Shown: piece after piece, positions 33,771 through 41,287 of the stretch
Layout of the letters: every line of letters starts with the position of its first letter
Position numbering within the stretch: the stretch's first letter is position 1
Assembly (NCBI GenBank): GCA_028866895.1
Contig: JAGWHF010000002.1
Span: forward strand, 1-64,000
Reading direction: 5' to 3'
Length of the DNA: 64,000 nt
Source of the DNA: Nitrososphaerota archaeon
GTDB taxonomy: Archaea > Thermoproteota > Nitrososphaeria > Nitrososphaerales > Nitrosopumilaceae
Notes under the pieces: model-generated
Databases searched by the model: none
Told to the model about the DNA's origin: nothing
Seen by the model: only the letters and a program-made list of their open reading frames with translations
Program-made: the position numbers and the translations under genes

Positions 33771-36746
33771 TCATATTGGGCTTGACTTTTTGACACTCCC
33801 GCCCACCTTTCTTATCAGTATCTCGGTCTCGTTCATGTCATGTGCACTTTTTGTGTAAAAGAAGGCAAGGGCCACAATTGCCACTGCGATGGACGGGCCT
33901 GCAACCGTTCCCAATCCTATGCCTGGATAGGCGAACGGGAGGCTGCCTTTGAGGGTTGGTGGCGCCGCTACGCCTGAGGTGGTGGTAAGCAGGCCAATTG
34001 CATGACTTCCCTGCTCCACCAGTATTATGTCACCGGCAGAGTCTGCGGTAATGTGCTGTACGAGTGAGCCTGTAGAGGGAACGGGGAACTCGCTCGACTC
34101 TCCCGTCCTCGTGTTAATCAATGCGATCCTGTCGAGTGTGTGCTGTGCGACCCAGAGGTCGTGATTGTTATCAAAGACCATTCCAAACGGAAGATCCTGC
34201 TGGTTTTGATCCAACGGATACTTTGTAAATGTCTTCAAGATGGGATCAAAAGCAGAGATCTCCTTGCCATCATGTTCAGAAACATAAATCCTTCCCGTGA
34301 GCGGGTCTATAAGCATGGATGTCGGCGTCTGGAGAGTACCGTTCCCCGTGGGATATTCGTTGATGGTGTCATCTGAGGGATTGACCTCTGCAATCTTTCC
34401 TAATCCGCTCTCCGCAACCCATAAGGTGCCAGTATTGCTGTCGATTGCAATCCCCTGCGGCTGGGAGTTTTTTGGAAGGATGATGGACGAAAAGACCTTC
34501 TTCGAGGTGTCAAACTTTAGAAGAAGGCTGGCGTTTGAAAAGCTTGAGACGCTTATCCACACGTTCCCGCCGCTGTCGATTGCAAGGCCAGAAAGTATGC
34601 TTCCGGGCCGCACCGGGACATTGTAGAGTACGTTATTATTTGTGTCCGGGTTGTAATTGCCCAAGGTCTTGGATATCGGGTCGAGGTACCACAGGGTGTC
34701 GTCGATGCTGTTCAATCGCATTAATGTGATGACATCTGCCCCCTTGAGGTCATGCTCTGCAAAGGTCTTGGTAGCTAGGTCAAACGAGAAGATCCTGCCT
34801 GTCTTTATCGCCTCATCGCTTATCCATACAGTGTTTCTTATCTTGTCATACACCGGCATTAATGGCCTGCTGTCGTTTGCAGGCAGGGGGTACTGCTTTA
34901 TGGATGCAGAGATGGTGTGGATTTGCGGTGCCAGATACAGGTCCTTGTATGATCCTATGATGTTGAGGGAATTTGCTGCAGTCTGCACTCCCTCTATCTG
35001 CAAGTTCCAGTGGCCTGAGATTGCAAATGTACTGGTGTCAGCAGAGAACATTCCTTGCGACACAGGCGTCAAGTTCTCGACCACTGGGCCTATTCCCTTG
35101 TCCACCTGGGTATATGTGAGCCTTGCCGACTGCATTGGCACAAGGTTGCCCTGGGCATCAAAGAAGGATATCCTCAAATGGTTGCTGCCGGAATAATACG
35201 GGTCTATTGTCAGCACCACCATTGTGCCGTTAGTGCCGTAGGCAGTCTCCGTATACGCATTGGTGTTTTCTGGAACCGCAAACGCAGATGCATGAGAGAT
35301 CTGGAGCAACTGGTCCTGATACTGCGTTGCGGGAAGCCCCGAGTCTACAAGAAGGGAAACTGAGGCAATGAGTACAAAACCTATGATCGACTCTATCATT
35401 ATGTTCCTGTGGAATCTGGACTCCATTTTTCTTACCTCGTCCATGTCCACCCTGTGCCCGCTGCCCTCGGTTGCAATCAACCTCACCTTGGCAAGCGCCT
35501 TGCTCCTTGTGGCCACTTCGTGGTATCCTCCAAACGCTATCATGGCGGCGGCAAGAGACAGCTTTACTATCAGTATCTCGCCGTAAATGGAGACTAGGGT
35601 GAGGGAGAAGTTGTTCTCGAGGGTGTAGAGCAGTGTGGGACCTGTAACGGCAACGACTCCTAGGATTGCTATTATCAATATGGTGAACCTGGGGATCATC
35701 GTGGACATGACTGAGAGCTTTACTAGGTGGTCTCCAGATTTTTTGAGTGCGGGTAGTACGGCAAAGGCCCCGTAGGCAAGGCCGCCTATCCAGAAGGATG
35801 CCGCTACGTCGTGGATGAAATCAAGGAGTGGCGGCAAGGCAAGTCCCGTCGCATTGGCATGGCTTATCATGGTATCGGTAATGAGGACTCCAATGCCTAA
35901 TCCAAACACGGCCCACTTCCAGGTATTGCGCAGGGGGGTCGCGGAATTTTTCTGCTTTTGATAAAGCACGAATGCGACGGAAATGAGGACAGACGATATG
36001 ATCATGCGAATAATCCATGACTGCCCGAACTTTGTCAACATGGCATCGGTAAGAGATGCATTGATGGAGACCGCCTCCGCAAAGATCATTGCAATGTTTC
36101 CTAGTGTGAGTATAATTGCTCCGATGAGGACAAATTTTGCGGTGTTTTTTTCAATTTGAAGGCGCGTCTTAGCCATTGCATCCCTCAGCCATGCTATCCT
36201 CTCTATTGGCTTCCACATCCATAGGGACAAGAAGGCGGCACCAACCACGATAACTTGACCTATCATGGAGGGGAACCTCGCTTCCGCGAATGGAAATGAG
36301 ATTACGTCGTAGATGGACTCGGTCGGTTGCGCCGTGGTCTTTTGCGGCACTGCCTCTCCTACCCCGAATATGAAGCCGCCGTTTGTCACATGACCGTCTG
36401 TCTGATCCAACGTCTTCCATGAAACTGTGTAGACTCCATTTGGAAGGCTGGGGGGCAGCGAGACGGTCACGGTGGATTGATCCTTGCCGGGATAGTGGTC
36501 ATCCTTCTTATCGACTTCCTTTCCGTTCGAATCCAGAACTGTTATCTTGGTATAATGGATGTCGACAGGATCACTGAAGGTTATGGTCACAGAGCTTGGG
36601 GCTGATGAGAGTGACTGGCCTGGATACGGCGTGCTTTTTAACATGAGGGCGTGGGCGTATGACGGGGGAATGCTTGGGGCGGTAATTAGTATGAAAAATG
36701 TCAGCAGGACTGCAGCTAGTATCGCTTTTTCCCTTGGATTCTTCAC
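33771..36746 (-). CDS. CopC-CopD-beta-propeller fusion protein
   Basis: 991 aa. Signal peptide 1-31 leaves His32 as the mature N-terminus. The CopC domain (about 32-130) keeps His32, Asp117 and His119 (TDGHVTNG), the type-2 Cu(II) site. Residues about 160-470 are the CopD membrane domain with eight or so helices. A beta-sandwich (about 500-610) and a Vgb-like six- or seven-bladed propeller (about 620-925, blades such as NVWISVSSFSNAS and GTLWVAESGLGKI) follow, then a final helix near 945-970. CopC-CopD imports or delivers copper; a joined propeller is unusual. It overlaps the upstream gene by 4 bp (ATGA). Confidence 0.88.
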   Translation of the reverse strand: MKNPREKAILAAVLLTFFILITAPSIPPSYAHALMLKSTPYPGQSLSSAPSSVTITFSDPVDIHYTKITVLDSNGKEVDKKDDHYPGKDQSTVTVSLPPSLPNGVYTVSWKTLDQTDGHVTNGGFIFGVGEAVPQKTTAQPTESIYDVISFPFAEARFPSMIGQVIVVGAAFLSLWMWKPIERIAWLRDAMAKTRLQIEKNTAKFVLIGAIILTLGNIAMIFAEAVSINASLTDAMLTKFGQSWIIRMIISSVLISVAFVLYQKQKNSATPLRNTWKWAVFGLGIGVLITDTMISHANATGLALPPLLDFIHDVAASFWIGGLAYGAFAVLPALKKSGDHLVKLSVMSTMIPRFTILIIAILGVVAVTGPTLLYTLENNFSLTLVSIYGEILIVKLSLAAAMIAFGGYHEVATRSKALAKVRLIATEGSGHRVDMDEVRKMESRFHRNIMIESIIGFVLIASVSLLVDSGLPATQYQDQLLQISHASAFAVPENTNAYTETAYGTNGTMVVLTIDPYYSGSNHLRISFFDAQGNLVPMQSARLTYTQVDKGIGPVVENLTPVSQGMFSADTSTFAISGHWNLQIEGVQTAANSLNIIGSYKDLYLAPQIHTISASIKQYPLPANDSRPLMPVYDKIRNTVWISDEAIKTGRIFSFDLATKTFAEHDLKGADVITLMRLNSIDDTLWYLDPISKTLGNYNPDTNNNVLYNVPVRPGSILSGLAIDSGGNVWISVSSFSNASLLLKFDTSKKVFSSIILPKNSQPQGIAIDSNTGTLWVAESGLGKIAEVNPSDDTINEYPTGNGTLQTPTSMLIDPLTGRIYVSEHDGKEISAFDPILKTFTKYPLDQNQQDLPFGMVFDNNHDLWVAQHTLDRIALINTRTGESSEFPVPSTGSLVQHITADSAGDIILVEQGSHAIGLLTTTSGVAAPPTLKGSLPFAYPGIGLGTVAGPSIAVAIVALAFFYTKSAHDMNETEILIRKVGGSVKKSSPI

Positions 36747-37495
36747 GCTTTAGGACTTCCATTTCTGCGATTTAGTGCATAAACTGCAATTACAATTCCT
36801 GCAATTCCTGTCCCTATGCCAATCCCAGATATGATGAAGAGCTCATCAGTAACTCCCTTCAGGTTGTCAAACGACTGCTGCATGGTAACCATGTTTTGGT
36901 TTGTCGCATTTGCGATATTCTTTGCATCGTTGATATCGTTTGCAAGGTGGTTAACTATGGAAGAAAACTGAGGGCCGGGTGTGCCGTATGAAGTGGTAGT
37001 GGATGTTCCCTGCACTGATGCAAGTCCTCCAGAACTGAGGGGTGGAAAGTAATAGTTGTCCTTGCTCTCTACCTGATCCAGTGGGAATGTGCCGTTGTCA
37101 AGGGTCTGCCCGTCTATCGTGCCCTTTAGGATGATGTAGTACGAGCCAAGCTGGGTCGGTATTATCGTTGCATCGTACTCACCGGGGGTGTCATCGCTTG
37201 GCGTGAGGCTCAGCGTCTTTGTGATGCCGCCATACTTTATCGTGGTAGTGACATTGTCAAGTGCCGTATCAGCTATGGGCTGCGCGTTGCTGCCCGTACC
37301 CTTTGTGACTGTTATCTGTACCTGGTTTGTGTCTCCGATTAGTGGCGGTTCATTTGCAAGGCCCACCTTTACAGTAATGTCTCCAAAAGACTTTTCCACG
37401 TGTGCCGACGCCGGCCTTAGCATGAACCCAGAAATTATAATTACCGTCAAAACAACGGCGATGGGAATTATCACCTTTTTGACTCTCAAATTCAA
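36743..37495 (-). CDS. Membrane-anchored exported protein, partner of CopC-CopD fusion
   Basis: 250 aa, TTG start 25 bp after a CTTAAATAT box. Signal peptide 1-31 (ending RPASAHVEKSF). The mature domain (ITVKVGLANEPPLIGDTNQV, TIIPTQLGSYYIILKGTIDG) resembles YtkA or FixH-like beta-sandwiches. A coiled stretch (NDINDAKNIANATNQNMVTM) and a C-terminal TM helix (FIISGIGIGTGIAGIVIAVY) follow. The 4-bp overlap with the fusion gene shows they act together, probably in copper handling at the outer face of the membrane. Confidence 0.8.
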   Translation of the reverse strand: MNLRVKKVIIPIAVVLTVIIISGFMLRPASAHVEKSFGDITVKVGLANEPPLIGDTNQVQITVTKGTGSNAQPIADTALDNVTTTIKYGGITKTLSLTPSDDTPGEYDATIIPTQLGSYYIILKGTIDGQTLDNGTFPLDQVESKDNYYFPPLSSGGLASVQGTSTTTSYGTPGPQFSSIVNHLANDINDAKNIANATNQNMVTMQQSFDNLKGVTDELFIISGIGIGTGIAGIVIAVYALNRRNGSPKA

Positions 37496-37515
37496 AATTC
37501 AAAGGCTCCCGTTCT

Positions 37516-37524
37516 CTTAAATAT
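37516..37524 (-). promoter_or_regulatory. BoxA of the copper operon
   Basis: ATATTTAAG on the minus strand centred 25 bp before the TTG at 37495, so the message should be leaderless. Confidence 0.55.
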
Positions 37525-37741
37525 CTTCTGGTACATTTCGGGAAAATGGACAACCTTCAATAAGAATTTATGATCAACCGCAATTTTCTCGAGCTCGAGG
37601 GAATGACATAATCATCTACACCAAGATACAATCCAGAAAAACTCAAAATGATTGGTACCATGCCATCAATCTTGCTGCGACCAAAACTGTGACAAATGAC
37701 TGTTATCGAAACATCTGACCGAAAACTGTTTGACGATTAAA

Positions 37742-37763
37742 CCAAAATATTTTAAAATTTTGG
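37742..37763. promoter_or_regulatory. Inverted repeat around a TATA element
   Basis: Arms CCAAAAT and ATTTTGG (7 bp) with an 8-bp AT core that itself contains TTTTAAAA. It ends 1 bp before the GTG at 37765. If the core is the TATA box, transcription would start near 37778 and the GTG at 37783 would be the start codon; if GATTAAAC at about 37734-37741 is used, 37765 is right and the repeat is an operator over the initiation site. Confidence 0.45.
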
Positions 37764-37764
37764 A

Positions 37765-38712
37765 GTGAAATCTTCAAGTACTGTGTACAAAACAATATGT
37801 TTCATCTTTCTTGCACTCGTAATTTCTAGCCTTATGGAAGTGTATCATGCTGAAGGGCACGAATTTGTTGATAATTCCAAAGCTGACATTATGGCTAAGA
37901 TTCAAGAGCTCAAGGCAGAATCCAATCTGGTGGCGCGCAATATCTCAAACAATACACTTTCATCTTGGCATGTCTCAAGGTCACACCTGTATTGGGGGCA
38001 AAATGAAACGCACCTGCTTGATCAAAAAGATCCGCCCCTTGCTAGTAACATATCCAATGCCATTCACAACCTTCAATCCCTCTCGGACCAGCAAAATGTG
38101 GGCATTACGGATGCAAACCAGGCAGTAAATAATCTCGACCAGCTTTTGGACACGGCCCAGCTTGAAATAGTGGGCTCGGAAGATCAACATAATGCAACGA
38201 TTCAGGCGCTTGCATTGGTAGGTGTATTAAATGAGGCCCTCAGGGACTACGGAACAGCCATAGGTTCTAAGGTAGATCTTACAAACATGAACAACATGAA
38301 CATGAGTGCAGTAAGCGGTTCATCATCCGGCGGTAGCATGCCGGGCATGCACGTAGCGAGTAGGTCTGTGCCGATCGTAAACATGGCAGCTTACCAGAGC
38401 GCGCAGGCTTTTGCAGGAGACGCGCAGGAAATGTTCAACAACCTGAAATCAATTGCCCCATCATCCACATCGGTTTATCTTGATAAGGCAGGAACCGCAT
38501 TAAACCAGCTAAACCAACAAATCAGTTCAAAAGACTCTGGCAACGAAGTTATGCTCACGGTTCACATGCATATACATCCTAACCTGATATCTGCCTTTAA
38601 CATATCTGCGGTACCGGAATTCCCAGCACCAGTGTTGCTTGCCATGATCTCATTTTTTGGCGTCATTGTCTTTTCAAGGGTGTTTTACCGAACTTGGATC
38701 CAACGCATCTAA
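37765..38712 (+). CDS. Exported His/Met-rich protein with PEF-CTERM tail
   Basis: 315 aa from GTG at 37765, or 309 aa from GTG at 37783. Signal peptide ends near HAEGHEF. The mature part is helical and repetitive (DANQAVNNLDQLLDTA, LDKAGTALNQLNQQISS) with a Met/His-rich middle (NMNNMNMSA, GSMPGMHVAS) and HMHIHP before the tail. The end is VPEFPAPV, a hydrophobic helix and a basic tip. Met and His clusters next to a copper operon suggest copper binding; this is inference. Flanking DNA is more AT-rich than average. Confidence 0.7.
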   Translation: MKSSSTVYKTICFIFLALVISSLMEVYHAEGHEFVDNSKADIMAKIQELKAESNLVARNISNNTLSSWHVSRSHLYWGQNETHLLDQKDPPLASNISNAIHNLQSLSDQQNVGITDANQAVNNLDQLLDTAQLEIVGSEDQHNATIQALALVGVLNEALRDYGTAIGSKVDLTNMNNMNMSAVSGSSSGGSMPGMHVASRSVPIVNMAAYQSAQAFAGDAQEMFNNLKSIAPSSTSVYLDKAGTALNQLNQQISSKDSGNEVMLTVHMHIHPNLISAFNISAVPEFPAPVLLAMISFFGVIVFSRVFYRTWIQRI

Positions 38713-39119
38713 ATGCTGTGGAAATCTGGTAACCAAGAACGAAAAATAACACCACAGGCTAGCAAGTACTGGGATACGGGATACGACAACTGGTTTTTTA
38801 TTTTATGATGTCGTAACTTGGAGCTTGAGGCATGTCTGCAAATTTGATGAAAATACATCTCATGGTGGTTCTCTAGTCCTTTTTGCATGCCGCACACATC
38901 ATCTCAACTTCACCCATGCCGCTAGATCAGATTCGCACAGTGGTTCAGACAAAATGCAACTTGTGGGTTTGAGGCAAAATCGCTGGCGCTCAATTCCTAC
39001 GGGAAATTCACGATCTTATCACTCATTTTTCATTATAACAGGTTTCAAATTCGGGAAAAACCGAGGGACTAAACCTTTGGATCATTCAAATAACAGCATT
39101 GATCAAAACTCACATTAGT
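38713..39119. other. Non-coding or decayed stretch
   Basis: No intact gene. On the minus strand near 38880-38920 a short frame starting MGEVEMMCAACKKD and stopping at once looks like the beginning of a zinc-ribbon protein, perhaps a remnant. AT-rich and without repeats that I can see. Confidence 0.4.
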
Positions 39120-39553
39120 GGATTGGCCGGTATGTGTCATTTGCATGCACGCCTTATCAATGCAGGCTTGAGCGGGACAGATCTTGATCATGCCAGATTG
39201 TCAAACAGCTACCTTCACGACGCCATTCTAATTGGACAAACCCGGTTTGTGCAAACGCCAAATTGTAGGATATGGCTTGGGCTAATCTTACCATTGCGAA
39301 CCCTATGAATGCAAACCTATGCCAGGTAATCTATATATTCTGAGAATTTGCAGGTTGCAAACTTCAAAGACGCCAATCTTAATCTGGCATTGGGAATAAC
39401 GACCAACCTTTTAGGTGCCAACCTTAGATGGCCCAGCCTGGGAGGCGCATCCTTTGTTGACTTGAAGGCTCAGACTTTAATGGGGCAAATCTCAAGTGCG
39501 CCTACCTGGAATATGCAAATCTGGAATGTAAAAGCAATCCGATCTGCAACTAG
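39120..39553 (+). pseudogene. Pentapeptide-repeat gene, frameshifted
   Basis: Pentapeptide repeats (A-D/N-L-x-x) are spread over alternating frames: 39120-39280 (LINAGLSGTDLDHARLSNSY), 39281-39343 in another frame (ANLTIANPMNANLC), 39348-39469 back in the first (VANFKDANLNLAL, LLGANLRW, GGASFVDL), and 39470-39553 in the second (SDFNGANLKCAYLEYANLEC) ending in TAG. At least three frameshifts are needed, so the gene is broken. Such proteins form a right-handed beta-helix. The surrounding kilobase has no other gene, which suggests ongoing decay. Confidence 0.75.
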
Positions 39554-39906
39554 TCGGGGGCATCTAGTGCCTATGGGAGGGTAGGTTGACTGCGGGTATA
39601 TCTTGCAGTTTGCAAGACAATCGTAATGGTCCGATTTCTCGACACTTTTTACGCCGTTGGTTGGGATGAAATTCAAATATGAAGCAAGCTACTCTCGTGA
39701 TCAATCGGTAGGTGTGACCTAATTCCGCAATTCCGAGTCGCTTTATACCTTTGAATCCAATACATGTGTGAGCCCTCCATGCTTGAGTTATTCTGTAAAA
39801 CCGAGAAATCATCCGCCCGCCATTTGGCCCTTCATTGGCAAACTTGGGCCTCAGGCTGCCTTCGAGGTGGATGTCACACCTACCTTAAATAAGTAAAGTG
39901 ACAATT

Positions 39907-40638
39907 ATGGTGTTAGACAAGATGGAAAGAGCAGGAGATGCAAGCGAGATGAACGGCGAGAAGGCCATAACCCACGATCAAAATAGGCTGCAGGTATTGA
40001 TAGATGATTCTGACCGGTTTTCGCTTGACGGCTTTCAGGAAAATGACAAAAAGATCCTTTCCCTATTGCATCAGGACAGCGACCTTGCAGACAACCACTA
40101 TACATTCAATGGTCTTGCAAGAAAGCTCGGAATGCACCGACAAAGCCTGTCAAGGTCCCTCCACCGGCTGGAATCCTCGGGATTGGTTGAGAAAAGGGGC
40201 TCGGGATATTCGCTGAGCAAGGACCTAAGCTCCGTGCTTGTCAAAAAATCCATGGTTGATCTCGAGAACCTGTCAAAAAAGCTATCGATGCAGTCTGCCA
40301 ATTTCCTTCAAATTCTCCACCTTTACATTCCTGATGAGGTAGAGGTATGCGAGATTGTAAAGGGACTTGTAGGCAAATGGTTTGGAAACCTCAGGTGGCT
40401 CGGCCTGGCAGAAGGAGACGGCGGCTTCATACTCCAATGGTCCTGTAGTGAAAAGTTCCAGATGAACCTCAAGATAGTCTCGAGATATGCAACAGTGGAG
40501 AGCAATGCGGCAGGCGAGAAGGACAGGAGGGAAGCAGTAGTCTGCTCTTACCGGATATTTGAGAATATCATAAAGATCTTCCAGAGGGAAAATCACTCAA
40601 TCCGCCAAGGGACCTCATCATTTAGTCACTACAATTAG
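39907..40638 (+). CDS. Winged-helix transcription regulator
   Basis: 243 aa from ATG at 39907; a GTG at 39898 is also open, but a TTAAATAA box at 39885-39892 makes the later start better. Residues about 45-105 are a winged helix (HYTFNGLARKLGMHRQSLSR, LHRLESSGLVEKRGSGYSL). The C-terminal 140 residues (IPDEVEVCEIVKGLVGKWFG, LRWLGLAEGDGGFILQWSC) form an effector domain I cannot name. It stands before a PEF-CTERM protein and the P-type ATPase, in the same direction, and may control them. Confidence 0.8.
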   Translation: MVLDKMERAGDASEMNGEKAITHDQNRLQVLIDDSDRFSLDGFQENDKKILSLLHQDSDLADNHYTFNGLARKLGMHRQSLSRSLHRLESSGLVEKRGSGYSLSKDLSSVLVKKSMVDLENLSKKLSMQSANFLQILHLYIPDEVEVCEIVKGLVGKWFGNLRWLGLAEGDGGFILQWSCSEKFQMNLKIVSRYATVESNAAGEKDRREAVVCSYRIFENIIKIFQRENHSIRQGTSSFSHYN

Positions 40639-40657
40639 CCCAACCAGTTAATAGAAG

Positions 40658-40673
40658 ACCGGTCACGGCCGGT
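40658..40673. promoter_or_regulatory. Inverted repeat upstream of PEF-CTERM/ATPase genes
   Basis: Arms ACCGG and CCGGT with a 6-bp spacer, 65-80 bp before the ATG at 40739. A TATATTTAC box lies between (about 28 bp before the ATG). Possible site for the regulator encoded just upstream. Confidence 0.3.
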
Positions 40674-40738
40674 AACGACGTTATCAGGGTTGGTATTTTA
40701 CCCCCTGTATATTTACGACAAATTTGCAGTTGATAATC

Positions 40739-41224
40739 ATGAGGCTGTACTCTCTTGCCGCCCTAGTAGTTGTGGTGATGGGACCTGTACCTGCCATGGG
40801 CTTTGAGCCTGAGGGGTTGAACTGCAGCCAGTCAAACCAGGATTATGTCAAGTTTCTCTATAAATCAAACATCGATGGCATCAACGAGGCCGTGAGAATT
40901 TACATCGCGAACCATCCAAACTATGACATAAGGTCGCTTGTTGACTACATGTACACACCATTCCTAAACGGAGCGTCCGACAGTGCAAAATGCCTCAAGG
41001 ATCTTGGTATCAGCCCGTCGTCCGTGGCACAGCTTTCAAACGACTCACTGCGGGTATTCAGCTACGATCACGACAGGCTTGCAAAGATGGCTCCATTTTT
41101 TGTACGGGATGTCCCAATACCTGAATTTCAGGTTCCTTTCATCATTCTTGTCTCGTGCCTCGCACTATTGGTTATTTATCGGCGGTACGCCATGTCGGGA
41201 AAACTAGATGAAAGCAATGACTGA
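40739..41224 (+). CDS. Exported protein with two Cys and PEF-CTERM tail
   Basis: 161 aa from ATG at 40739. Signal peptide ends near PAMGFEPEG. The mature part is helical, with Cys residues in LNCSQSNQDY and SAKCLKDLGI that may pair. The end is IPEFQVPF, a hydrophobic helix (IILVSCLALLVIY) and RRYAMSGK. It is followed 63 bp later by the P-type ATPase; a shared role in metal handling is possible but not shown. Confidence 0.75.
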   Translation: MRLYSLAALVVVVMGPVPAMGFEPEGLNCSQSNQDYVKFLYKSNIDGINEAVRIYIANHPNYDIRSLVDYMYTPFLNGASDSAKCLKDLGISPSSVAQLSNDSLRVFSYDHDRLAKMAPFFVRDVPIPEFQVPFIILVSCLALLVIYRRYAMSGKLDESND

Positions 41225-41287
41225 CAAACATGGATTGGAAAAAAGACAAGAGAAATTATATGCCTCGCAGGGGGTCAGTGATATCAT

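Noticed and set aside
38709-38897. 62-aa minus-strand frame
   Set aside because: No convincing domain; its front overlaps the short MGEVEMMCAACKKD frame, so it may at most be a remnant.
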